This document shows positions 7,620-14,865 of a stretch of 37,233 bases of DNA, piece by piece. Each line of letters starts with the position of its first letter. The stretch's first letter is position 1. The stretch comes from Gemmatimonadales bacterium. Lineage in GTDB: Bacteria > Gemmatimonadota > Gemmatimonadetes > Gemmatimonadales > GWC2-71-9. The stretch covers positions 1-37,233 of the forward strand of contig JAICLE010000024.1 of assembly GCA_025927545.1 (NCBI GenBank), read 5' to 3'. The position numbers were made by a program, and so were the translations under genes. The notes below the pieces were generated by a model. The model was not told the origin of the DNA and made no database searches. It saw only the letters and a list, made by a program, of their open reading frames with translations.

Positions 7620-8138
7620 ATGTCGATCTCACGACGCTCACTGTCCTGGCTGGTGGCTGTCGGGCTGCTCGCCCTCGCGGCTCCTGATGCGGGCGGGCAG
7701 GCGGTGCCGCTCCCCGGCACGGGAACCCGGGTGCGGCTCATGGAATCGCCGGCGTCGGGGCATCGCATCACCGGGTCGATCGTCGGGTCGGAAGGGGACA
7801 CCGTCCGCCTCGCCAGCGATGCCGGTGACGTCCTGCTGATTCCCGCCTCCGCCTTCACCCGTTACGAGATTTCCCGGGGCGTTCGGTCCAACCTTGGCCG
7901 GGGACTGGGTTTCGGCGCGCTGTTCGGCGCGCTCGGCGGCGTGATCGTGGGTCTGGCGTCCGCCGACGAGAACTCGTGGGTCTGCTCTACGTCGTGCAGC
8001 GCCGTGGCGGGTGGGGTGGTGTTCGGAGGGCTCGGAGCAATCGTGGGAAGCATCATCGGCGCGTCCTCGCACCGGGAGCGCTGGGTGCAGGCGAACTCCG
8101 GCGCGCCGCTCGCGGTGGGGCTATCGCTCCGCTGGTAG
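7620..8138 (+). CDS. Exported glycine-rich membrane-associated protein, unknown function
   Basis: I do not recognise a named family. The ATG at 7620 follows GAGGAGG and gives 172 residues. Residues 1-27 form a signal peptide (WLVAVGLLALAAPDAGGQA). Residues 35-80 look like a small beta domain (VRLMESPASGHRITGSIVGS, then EGDTVRLASDAGDVLLIPAS), similar in feel to Sm/SH3-like periplasmic modules. Two Gly/Ala-rich hydrophobic stretches follow (LGFGALFGALGGVIVGLAS and AGGVVFGGLGAIVGSIIGAS), glycine-zipper-like, separated by a loop with two cysteines (CSTSC). This architecture suggests an envelope protein that inserts in a membrane. The 3' end overlaps the convergent UvrC-like gene by 18 bases. The 263-base upstream gap has no further gene. 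Confidence 0.72.
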   Translation: MSISRRSLSWLVAVGLLALAAPDAGGQAVPLPGTGTRVRLMESPASGHRITGSIVGSEGDTVRLASDAGDVLLIPASAFTRYEISRGVRSNLGRGLGFGALFGALGGVIVGLASADENSWVCSTSCSAVAGGVVFGGLGAIVGSIIGASSHRERWVQANSGAPLAVGLSLRW

Positions 8139-9248
8139 CGCTCCGGCCAGCCAGCTCTCGAGAGGCGTCGTCCGCCGCAGCGCCTCGGGATGGCTCCGGA
8201 ACCAGGACATGATGAGCAGAATCTCGTCGATCGACTCGAGCGGCAGCGGCCCCGCCGACGGTTGGGGTCGCGCGAGCTCGGCCGCGACGACGGCGCGGAA
8301 GGCTTCGTGCTCGATCGGTGTGGACGGGTAGGCAAACGACGCGCGCGCCGTGCCCTGGCGGATGAGGTACACGCGGTCATCGCCGTATTCGCCGGGATCG
8401 CGATAGACGAAGGTGAGAAGGTCCCGCGCCGAGCGGGCCCGGCTGGTGGCGGCCAGAAGCCACTCGAGCTGCTCGAACCGCTCGCGCCAGCGCGTCGCCA
8501 CCTCGAAGCGCGCCTGCGCGGCCGCCTCCTGCATCTCCTGGACGACGCGGTCCATCGGCTGGATCGTCCGGCCCTCGAGGAACGCCACCGCCGTCTCGAC
8601 CCGCCGGCGGTAGTCCCACTGCTCGACGAATCCCGCGCACGGTCCACTGCAGTATCCGAACTCATGCCGCATGCAGCCCGCCTGCCGCGGCTCGCCGAAC
8701 AGGTCGCCCTGGCCGGCGAATACCGGCGGCATCGTCATGCTGCAGTCGCGGAGGCCGAGCAGGTCGTTGAGCGTGCGCACGGCCTCGAGGGTGCGCGACA
8801 TCGAGCGGAAGGGGCCGTAGCACCGCGCGTCCTCGCGCGCGACGGTGGCGCCGGCGTAGAGTCTCGGCGCGGCATCACTGGAAATCTTGATGAGCACCGA
8901 GCGGCGAGTGACGTTGCCGCGGTGGTTGAAGTGCGGCCGGTGCTTCCGGATCTGGCGCAGCTCGCCCAGATAGGCCGCGAACTCGCTCGGCACGTAATCC
9001 CACTGGATGTTGCCGGCCGCGTACAGGATCCGCGCTGCCTTGTCCTCCGGGTACTCCGCCCGGAAGTAGGTCAGGAGCCGGGTGCGCAGCCGCTTGGCTT
9101 TCCCCACGTAGATGATGCGACCCATCGCGTCGGTCATCCGGTAGACGGCCGGCCGGTTCTCCGCCAGCGCACGCACGCGCTGTCGAAGCTGCTCGAGATC
9201 GGTGGCGGGGAGCGGGACGGCGCGCTGCGCCCGGCGGGTGCGGGTCAC
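8121..9248 (-). CDS. UvrC N-terminal-half nuclease (Cho-like), GIY-YIG plus Fe-S and UVR motifs
   Basis: Predicted DNA incision enzyme related to the 3'-incising half of excinuclease subunit C. The GTG at 9248 overlaps the fpg stop (GTGA) and gives 375 residues. Order of parts: GIY-YIG nuclease at about 32-110 (AVYRMTD 34-40, IIYVGKAKRLRTRLL with R57, and SEFAAYLGELRQIRKHRPHF carrying the catalytic-type glutamate); a four-cysteine set LRDCS then CMRHEFGYCSGPCAG, the pattern of the UvrC iron-sulfur cluster; and a UVR-type helix pair (DRVVQEMQEAAAQARFEVAT). It stops without the RNase H-like second nuclease and helix-hairpin-helix of full UvrC (about 600 residues), as in E. coli Cho. I see no sign that the missing half was lost by frameshift, because the next gene follows directly in the convergent direction. 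Confidence 0.85.
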   Translation of the reverse strand: MTRTRRAQRAVPLPATDLEQLRQRVRALAENRPAVYRMTDAMGRIIYVGKAKRLRTRLLTYFRAEYPEDKAARILYAAGNIQWDYVPSEFAAYLGELRQIRKHRPHFNHRGNVTRRSVLIKISSDAAPRLYAGATVAREDARCYGPFRSMSRTLEAVRTLNDLLGLRDCSMTMPPVFAGQGDLFGEPRQAGCMRHEFGYCSGPCAGFVEQWDYRRRVETAVAFLEGRTIQPMDRVVQEMQEAAAQARFEVATRWRERFEQLEWLLAATSRARSARDLLTFVYRDPGEYGDDRVYLIRQGTARASFAYPSTPIEHEAFRAVVAAELARPQPSAGPLPLESIDEILLIMSWFRSHPEALRRTTPLESWLAGALPAER

Positions 9249-10069
9249 GACTGACAGCGGTGGCAGAAGACGGAAATGCGGGCGTCGATCTCGTGCGTTC
9301 CCGTGAGCCGCGTGCCGCAGCGGCGGCACGGCTCGCCCTCGCGGCCGTAGACCAGCAGCTCGAGCTGGAAGCTCCCGCTCTCCCCGGTGCCTGTCCGGTA
9401 GTCGCGCACCGTGGTTCCGTTCGAGGCGATCGCCGCTTCCAGGATGCGGCGGAGCTCCGCGTGGAGCCGGCGGTGGTCGTCCGGCGTGAGCCGCCGCCCG
9501 GGTTTCGACGGGTCGATCCCTGCCGCGAACAACGCCTCGTTCGCGTAGATGTTGCCGACGCCGGCCAGGTGCCGCTGGCTCATTAGGATTTTCTTCACCG
9601 CCTGGCGCGAGCTCTCGAGCGCGAGGCCCAGCCGTTCGGGCGTGAAGTCGGGATCGAGCGGCTCGGGGCCGATCGCCCCGGTGTAGCGCTGCCAATCCTT
9701 CTCGCCGAGGAGCAGGAGCTTGCCGATCCGGCGGACATCGCGATAGACGAGCTCGTGGCCGTCATCGAGCGATGCGCGGAGCACCGCGTAGCGCGTCTCG
9801 TCGGGCGTGAGCCGGCGGTCGTACACGATCAGCGACCCCGTCATCCCGGGCTGCACCACGAGGCGAAGCTTGCCCAGATCGAGTACCGCGTGCTTGGCGC
9901 GCCGGAACACCGACCGGATGGTGGCTCCGCGCAAGCCGCGGAGCAGCCGGCGACGGCTTACACCGCGCAGGATGTCGTCGTGGCTCAGGGAGACTCGGCC
10001 GATGCGGCGGCCGACGAGGGCGGGACGGATGTCGCGGACGATCGTTTCGACTTCGGGGAGCTCGGGCAT
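9245..10069 (-). CDS. mutM: Formamidopyrimidine-DNA glycosylase (Fpg/MutM)
   Basis: Base-excision repair bifunctional glycosylase/AP lyase for 8-oxoguanine and formamidopyrimidines. All marks are present in 274 residues: PELPEVET with the catalytic N-terminal proline exposed after Met removal and E3, K59 in the FRRAKHAVL loop (equivalent of K57), RDVRRIGKL, the helix-two-turn-helix AGVGNIYANEAL, and a C-terminal zinc finger with C248, C251, C269 and C272. The length is normal and no key residue is missing. It overlaps the UvrC-like nuclease by four bases and should be co-translated with it, making a two-gene repair unit. The start ATG at 10069 has no upstream gene in the same direction closer than the anti-sigma gene, which ends at 10110. 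Confidence 0.96.
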   Translation of the reverse strand: MPELPEVETIVRDIRPALVGRRIGRVSLSHDDILRGVSRRRLLRGLRGATIRSVFRRAKHAVLDLGKLRLVVQPGMTGSLIVYDRRLTPDETRYAVLRASLDDGHELVYRDVRRIGKLLLLGEKDWQRYTGAIGPEPLDPDFTPERLGLALESSRQAVKKILMSQRHLAGVGNIYANEALFAAGIDPSKPGRRLTPDDHRRLHAELRRILEAAIASNGTTVRDYRTGTGESGSFQLELLVYGREGEPCRRCGTRLTGTHEIDARISVFCHRCQS

Positions 10070-10109
10070 CGCGCCGAAATGTAATCCGTGCCCCGTCCCG
10101 GGCCCGCCC

Positions 10110-10913
10110 TCAGCCCGGTGCCCCCGGCGCGCCGCACCCCGGCTCGCCCGGGGCCGCCTCGCGCTGCCAGGTGGTCGCGAACTGCTCCAGCTCCCCGGGA
10201 TTCAGGTCCGAGATGGCCCAGAACTCCATTCCTGCCGCATGCCCGTGCGCCAGGTTGAAACCCTGCCGCACAACTGTCGGATCGTGATCGCAGCCGGAAG
10301 GCCGGGAGCCGGGCCACACCAGCAGATTGATCCGATGGGGCCCGCGCCCGTACACCAGCGCGGCCACCGCACGGCCCCCGAGGTAGTCGACCCGCCCGCC
10401 GATCAGTGGGAAGCTGTCCACGGCCAGGTCGGGCACGGGCGGCGAGAAATCGAGCTTGCCCGTGAACCATGGCTTCACCACGTGATGTTGGGAGGAGGCG
10501 ACGTCTACCAGATGGTCCACCTCGAGCGAGCGCACGTGGCCCGCCACCACCTGGGCAACGATCGGTTCACGATCGCCGGTCGGACCGGCGAACCGGCCGA
10601 CGCCGAGCCCCAGGGCGAACAGGAGCGTCGCGGCCAGGCCCAGGGCCCAGCCGCGCGATCTGGTGACGACGGGCGTGCGGCCCGGCACCTCGGCGCGGAT
10701 CAGCCGCCGGAGGTCGTTCCGGAAGGCGGATGACGGTTCCCGGGGCGGCAGATTGCTCCGGAGCATGGCGCTCAACACCTGGAGGCGGGCGAGCTCGTCC
10801 CGGCAGGCGGCGCACAGTTGGATGTGCTCGTCCCACCACTGCCGCTCACCGGCGGACAGCTCGCCGTCCGCGTAGGCGCTCAGCTCGGCTCGCGTCGCGT
10901 GCTCGCAGGTCAT
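10110..10913 (-). CDS. Membrane anti-sigma factor with zinc-finger (ZAS) domain
   Basis: Holds the ECF sigma factor encoded immediately upstream in check. The ATG at 10913 follows the sigma stop by one base, with GGGAGGGTG as ribosome site inside the sigma gene. In 267 residues the N-terminal cytoplasmic zinc-binding motif is H30-x3-C34-x2-C37 (DEHIQLCAAC). A single membrane helix follows at about 87-105 (WALGLAATLLFALGLGVGRF). The roughly 160-residue outer part contains VKPWFTGKLDFSPPVPDLAV, GGRVDYLGGRAVAALVYGR, INLLVWPG and GMEFWAISDLNPGELEQF, a block I recognise from a widespread family of membrane anti-sigma factors. The C-terminus is Pro/Gly rich. The released signal is unknown. Function is secure from the motif and the pairing. 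Confidence 0.9.
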   Translation of the reverse strand: MTCEHATRAELSAYADGELSAGERQWWDEHIQLCAACRDELARLQVLSAMLRSNLPPREPSSAFRNDLRRLIRAEVPGRTPVVTRSRGWALGLAATLLFALGLGVGRFAGPTGDREPIVAQVVAGHVRSLEVDHLVDVASSQHHVVKPWFTGKLDFSPPVPDLAVDSFPLIGGRVDYLGGRAVAALVYGRGPHRINLLVWPGSRPSGCDHDPTVVRQGFNLAHGHAAGMEFWAISDLNPGELEQFATTWQREAAPGEPGCGAPGAPG

Positions 10914-10914
10914 G

Positions 10915-11433
10915 TCACCCTCCCATGCCCTGGGCTTCGAGCGCGCGCTGCAGCCGGCGCCGGGCGCGGGACAGGCGCGACATCACCGTGCCGATGGGCA
11001 CGCCGGTGATGACCGCGATCTCCTGATAGGAAAGCTCCTGAATCTCCCGCAGGACGATCACCTCGCGAAATGGAAACGGGAGTGCTTCCACGGCCGCGGC
11101 GAGCTGCTCCTGCAGCTCGCCGCGGATGAGCTGGGCCTCGGGATCGTCGCCCCCGGCAGGCACATCGTCCAGCAGCTCGGGATCCGTGGGCCAGCCGTGG
11201 CGCCGCCCCCGATCGGCCCAGGCGTAGCAGACCCGGCGCACGATGGTGAGCAGCCAGGCGCGGGCGTTGTCTCCCCGAAACCCGCGGAAATGGCGTAGCG
11301 CCTGGAGATAGGCGTCCTGGACGGCATCCTCCGCGTCAGCCGCCTCCCGCAACAGGTAGCGCGCCAGCGTGAACGCCGCTCCCAGGTGCGGCAGCATCTG
11401 CTGCTCGAACGACCCGACCGTGTCAGTCTCCAA
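10915..11433 (-). CDS. ECF-type sigma factor paired with the downstream anti-sigma gene
   Basis: Sigma-70 ECF factor of 172 residues if started at TTG 11433. Region 2 is about 10-75 (LARYLLREAADAEDAVQDAY, then ARAWLLTIVRRVCYAW). Region 4 is about 112-165 (LPFPFREVIVLREIQELSYQ followed by the helix-turn-helix EIAVITGVPIGTVMSRLSRA). The frame remains open upstream to 11658, but those 75 codons look non-coding: Gly/Ala/Pro mixture, relaxed third positions and no family similarity. I therefore place the start at 11433 (TTG), with ATG 11397 as the next alternative. The ribosome site is weak for both. The stop is one base before the anti-sigma ATG, the standard operon order. Confidence 0.87.
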   Translation of the reverse strand: METDTVGSFEQQMLPHLGAAFTLARYLLREAADAEDAVQDAYLQALRHFRGFRGDNARAWLLTIVRRVCYAWADRGRRHGWPTDPELLDDVPAGGDDPEAQLIRGELQEQLAAAVEALPFPFREVIVLREIQELSYQEIAVITGVPIGTVMSRLSRARRRLQRALEAQGMGG

Positions 11434-11775
11434 GCTCGGCCCCGATGGCTGCAGACCGGCGCCACTCCCGATCGAGGAGGCGCCAAGCGGGTTCGCTCCA
11501 ATCAATGATGCATTCGCGTGCGCCGGCCGGGCAACGCACCCGGCGCCGGCGCCGTCCGGTACCTCCGGTGCCCGCACCTCCGGACCAATGGCGCAGCCCA
11601 CGTTCCCGTCACGATCCTGGCTGACTTCGAGCCCCATACCAGACTGGAGCGGGGCCACCTCCCCGATATTCCCGCATCGTCCGCGGGCACCGCCTTCACC
11701 GGGAATACTGCGCCCCGATCCCCGATCAGAGGGTGAGACATTGGTGACTGACCCGCATCCACTCTGGAGGGGACC
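11434..11775. other. Intergenic region between divergent sigma and barstar-like genes
   Basis: This 342-base stretch separates the leftward ECF sigma gene from the rightward barstar-like gene and must hold both promoters. The sigma frame is open through much of it but does not look translated. The ribosome site of the barstar-like gene (GGAGGGG) is at its right end. I looked for a clear ECF-type -35/-10 pair and found only weak partial matches, and no hairpin or repeat stands out. Confidence 0.5.
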
Positions 11776-12132
11776 ATGCCCCCGATCTGCTTCATCGACG
11801 GCGCACGATTCGGGGACGCCGACGGATTGCTACACGACCTGCGCCTGGCCGTGCTCGGCATCCCCAGCATCGACGAGGCCTGCGACGTCCTCGCCTATCT
11901 CCGGCGCGGCGCGGCGGCCGCGGGAAGCCGGGGCCGGCCGCGTCTCCACCTGGTCTGGCTGAATTCCGAAATCTCCCGGCGGCGATTCCGCGGCACCCGG
12001 GCGGGACCGTCCGCGAGTGCGGGGGCCGCGCACGGCGAACCGCCGGCGACGCTGCAGGCGCCCGGTATCGGCTTCACCGCGATCACCCGATGGCTCGGCG
12101 CCTTCCACGACATCGATCTCATTCTGCTGTGA
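11776..12132 (+). CDS. Small barstar-like protein (putative ribonuclease inhibitor fold)
   Basis: A 118-residue acidic/hydrophobic protein with a strong ribosome site (GGAGGGG) 3 bases before ATG 11776. Its strand-helix pattern follows barstar: N-terminal strand ICFIDGARFGDADGLLHDLR (4-23), helix to GIP, a helix DEACDVLAYLRR, strand PRLHLVWLNSEISRRRF (about 55-71), a glycine/alanine-rich insertion, a helix FTAITRWLGAF and a terminal strand IDLILL, as barstar ends in an Asp-Ile-x-Ile-Ile strand. The barnase-binding Tyr-Tyr-Gly-x-Asn-Leu-Asp-Ala-Leu loop is not conserved (it reads PSIDEACDVLAYL), so binding to a barnase-like RNase is doubtful. No RNase gene is adjacent. The fold is proposed by eye only. 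The gene is real on ribosome site and codon use; the family call is tentative. Confidence 0.6.
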   Translation: MPPICFIDGARFGDADGLLHDLRLAVLGIPSIDEACDVLAYLRRGAAAAGSRGRPRLHLVWLNSEISRRRFRGTRAGPSASAGAAHGEPPATLQAPGIGFTAITRWLGAFHDIDLILL

Positions 12133-12235
12133 AGCGGCCAGGAGTGGCGGCTGGTGGCCGCGCCGGGAATATGGAGCGACCCGAACCGCTCTACGGGGAT
12201 GAGGCTGCTCTGTCTGACCCCGAACGCGGAAAGGG

Positions 12236-13534
12236 ATGGACCCGGAGATCATGACCGATACGATCGTTCACGACCATGGCGAGGACGGCATCGACCGTCG
12301 GGGGTTTCTCAAGTGCATGGCCTGGGCGGGCACCGGCGCGCTCTGGGTGATGCAGAGCGGAGTGCTTCGCTCGATGCCGCTCACCCGCACGCCCGGTGAT
12401 GTGGCGGCGCTCAAGGGCGACCTGTTCTTCGCCCAGATCAGCGACAGCCACATCGGATTTTCCAAGGAGGCCAATCCGGACGTCACCGCCACACTGCAGG
12501 CGGCGGTGGACCGCCTGAACGGGCAGGGGAGCCGCCCCGCCTTCGTGCTGCACACCGGCGATATCTCCCAGCTCTCCAAGCCGACGGAGTTCGACACGGC
12601 CGACCAGGTGATCAAGGGGATCCGCACCGAGCGGGTGTTCTACGTGCCGGGCGAGCACGACGTGCTTGGGGACAACGGCAAGCAGTATCTCGCGCGGTAC
12701 GGGCGGAAGACGCGCGGCGACGGCTGGTACAGCTTCGACCACAGCGGCGTACACTTCGTGGGCCTGGTGAACGTGCTCAATCTCAAGCCGGGCGGACTGG
12801 GCAGCCTCGGCGCCGAGCAGCTCGCCTGGTTGAAACGGGATCTGGCGGGGCATAGCGCCAGCACGCCGATCGTGGTGTTCGCCCACGTGCCGCTGTGGAC
12901 CGTCTATCCGGACTGGGGGTGGGGGACCGACGACAGCGAGCAGGCACTGGCGCTGCTCAAGCGCTTCGGCTCGGTCACGGTGCTCAACGGTCACATCCAC
13001 CAGGTCATGCAGAAGGTCGAGGGGAACGTGGCCTTCCACACGGCCCTGTCCACGGCCTTCCCGCAGCCCGCGCCCGGCACCGCGCCGTCGCCCGGCCCGC
13101 TCAAGGTCGAGCCGGCACGACTGCGCAGCCTGCTCGGTCTCGCCAGCGTGACGTACCATCAGGGGCAGCATTCCCTGGCGATCGTGGACCAGGCCCTGGC
13201 ACCCGCGCCGGCAGGGATGGCGGCCGCCGCGCCGGTGGGCGCGCGGCGGGACTCCTTCGCGGCCGGGCCGGCAGTGGTGGGCGGCGCGCGGGTGATCCGG
13301 ATCGACAACTTCAGCTTCCTGCCGCCCGAGCTGCACGTGCCTAGGGGCGGGAAAGTCATGTGGATCAACGGCGATGACGTGCCGCATCTGATCGTCAGCG
13401 CGGACCAACGCTTCCGTCCATCTTCCGCGCTGGATACGAACGATCAGTACACACTGACACTCGAGCAGCCCGGGACTTATCCGTACTTCTGCTCCCTACA
13501 TCCCAAGATGACCGGCCGGATCGTAGTCCAATAG
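12236..13534 (+). CDS. Tat-exported metallophosphoesterase fused to a cupredoxin domain
   Basis: A 432-residue two-domain envelope protein. A twin-arginine signal is visible (DRRGFLK, R21-R22, then a hydrophobic stretch to about 45). Calcineurin-like phosphoesterase, about 60-275: SDSH, TGD, a GNHD-equivalent that reads GEHD (139-142), FAHVPLW, and GHIHQ. After an Ala/Pro linker (about 310-345) comes a plastocyanin/amicyanin-like domain (350-432) with a complete type-1 copper set: H384 in DVPHLIV and C419, H422, M425 in YFCSLHPKM. The start may be ATG 12236 or ATG 12251, and neither has an ideally spaced ribosome site. Tat export suits a protein that folds with metal inside the cell. Substrate and electron partner are unknown. 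It is 103 bases downstream of the barstar-like gene in the same direction. Confidence 0.88.
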   Translation: MDPEIMTDTIVHDHGEDGIDRRGFLKCMAWAGTGALWVMQSGVLRSMPLTRTPGDVAALKGDLFFAQISDSHIGFSKEANPDVTATLQAAVDRLNGQGSRPAFVLHTGDISQLSKPTEFDTADQVIKGIRTERVFYVPGEHDVLGDNGKQYLARYGRKTRGDGWYSFDHSGVHFVGLVNVLNLKPGGLGSLGAEQLAWLKRDLAGHSASTPIVVFAHVPLWTVYPDWGWGTDDSEQALALLKRFGSVTVLNGHIHQVMQKVEGNVAFHTALSTAFPQPAPGTAPSPGPLKVEPARLRSLLGLASVTYHQGQHSLAIVDQALAPAPAGMAAAAPVGARRDSFAAGPAVVGGARVIRIDNFSFLPPELHVPRGGKVMWINGDDVPHLIVSADQRFRPSSALDTNDQYTLTLEQPGTYPYFCSLHPKMTGRIVVQ

Positions 13535-13578
13535 CGGGCGGTGGGACGACGAGCCGCCGGACGTTCCGCGCCGGTCGA

Positions 13579-14865
13579 TCACGGTAACCCCGTGAGCCGC
13601 GCCGCCTCGCGCCAGCCGATATCGCGGCGGAAGACTTTCCCCTCGAAGTGGATGGCCTCCGCCGTCTCGCGGCTCAGCCGCTGCGCCTCCACGAACGTGG
13701 GGGCCACGGCGGTCACGTTGAGCACGCGCCCGCCGGCCACCCGGAGCACGCCATCGCTGCCGCGGGCGGTGCCGGCGTGGAACACCATCACCCCCGCCGG
13801 AAGCTGGCGCGGGATGCTGATGGCCGCGCCCATCTCGGGCCGGTCGGGGTAGCCGCGCGACGCGAGGACCGTCGTGACGGACGCCTCGGTCGGGTGCCGG
13901 GCGATCGGCGCCACGCCCTCGCCTCGAGCTACCCGCCAGAATGAATCGGTCAGCCCGCCCGAGACCAGTGGAAGGACCACCTGCGTCTCCGGGTCACCGA
14001 GGCGGCAATTGAACTCGACCACCCATGGAATGCCGGCCCCGTCTACCATCAGTCCGGCGTACAGCACGCCCGTGAAGGGCGTGTCCCGGCGCTGCATCTC
14101 CTCGAGCGCCGGCAACAGCACCTCCCGGCGTGCCCGCTCCAGCAGCGCCGGCGTGGCCACGGCGACCGGGCTGTACGCCCCCATCCCGCCCGTGTTCGGT
14201 CCCGCGTCCCCCTCCAGCAGGCGCTTGTGGTCCTGGGAGACGGGGAGCAGCTCGACGTCGCGCCCGTCGGTGACCGCCAGGACGGAAATTTCCTCGCCCT
14301 CGAGGAATGCCTCGATGACCACGGTCGCGCCGGCCTCGCCGAAGGTGCCGTCGCCCAGCATCGCGCGCACGGCGGCGGCTGCCTCCGCCCGGGTGGGGCA
14401 GACGATCGCGCCCTTGCCCGCGGCCAGGCCGGACGCCTTGACGACCAGGGGCTCCGGGTGGCGGTCCACGTACTCGAGCGCGGGTTGCACCTCCCGGAAC
14501 GTCCGGCTCAGGGCCGTCGGAATCCCGGCCGATGCCATGACGTCCTTGGAGAACGCCTTGGAGGCCTCGAGCTGCGCCGCCGCGGCGCTCGGCCCGAACA
14601 CGGCGCGGCCCTCTGCCCGAAGCCGGTCGGCGAGCCCGCGGGCGAGCGGCACCTCGGGGCCGATCACGGTCAGGTCGATCCCCTGCATATCGGCGGCATC
14701 AGCGAGACGGTCGAGGTCATCAGCGGCGATCGGAAGGTTGGTCGCCAACTCGGCCGTGCCGGGATTGCCCGGCGCGCACCAGAGATCGACGCCGGGGTCC
14801 TCGCGCCGGAACGCCCAGCAGAGCGCGTGCTCGCGCCCGCCGCCGCCGACGACGAGGAGTCTCAC
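13579..14865 (-). CDS. purD: Phosphoribosylamine-glycine ligase (PurD)
   Basis: Second step of de novo purine synthesis: phosphoribosylamine, glycine and ATP to GAR. The GTG at 14865 overlaps the upstream protease stop (GTGA) and begins VRLLVVGGGGREHALCWAFR, the family's N-terminal nucleotide-fold motif, giving 428 residues as expected. ATP-grasp features follow: KASGLAAGKGAIV, EAFLEGEEISVLAV, the DAGPNTGGMGAYSPV block and EFNCRLGDPETQVVLP with metal-binding Glu/Asn. All are intact. Coupling with an M48 protease gene is positional and has no evident metabolic reason. The open frame reaches further upstream, but that is the shadow of the protease gene. Confidence 0.96.
   Translation of the reverse strand: MRLLVVGGGGREHALCWAFRREDPGVDLWCAPGNPGTAELATNLPIAADDLDRLADAADMQGIDLTVIGPEVPLARGLADRLRAEGRAVFGPSAAAAQLEASKAFSKDVMASAGIPTALSRTFREVQPALEYVDRHPEPLVVKASGLAAGKGAIVCPTRAEAAAAVRAMLGDGTFGEAGATVVIEAFLEGEEISVLAVTDGRDVELLPVSQDHKRLLEGDAGPNTGGMGAYSPVAVATPALLERARREVLLPALEEMQRRDTPFTGVLYAGLMVDGAGIPWVVEFNCRLGDPETQVVLPLVSGGLTDSFWRVARGEGVAPIARHPTEASVTTVLASRGYPDRPEMGAAISIPRQLPAGVMVFHAGTARGSDGVLRVAGGRVLNVTAVAPTFVEAQRLSRETAEAIHFEGKVFRRDIGWREAARLTGLP

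Noticed and set aside
8121-9248. Frameshifted full-length uvrC
   Set aside because: The frame is intact to its stop and is followed directly by a convergent gene, with no RNase H-like or helix-hairpin-helix sequence in other frames.
11434-11658. N-terminal extension of the ECF sigma factor
   Set aside because: The frame is open but the sequence is Gly/Ala/Pro-rich with relaxed third positions and no sigma-family similarity, so it is treated as intergenic.
13535-13578. Possible terminator hairpin between the cupredoxin fusion and purD
   Set aside because: Only a 5-base GGCGG/CCGCC stem (13537-13541 with 13554-13558) with a 12-base loop and no U-run, which is expected by chance at this GC content.
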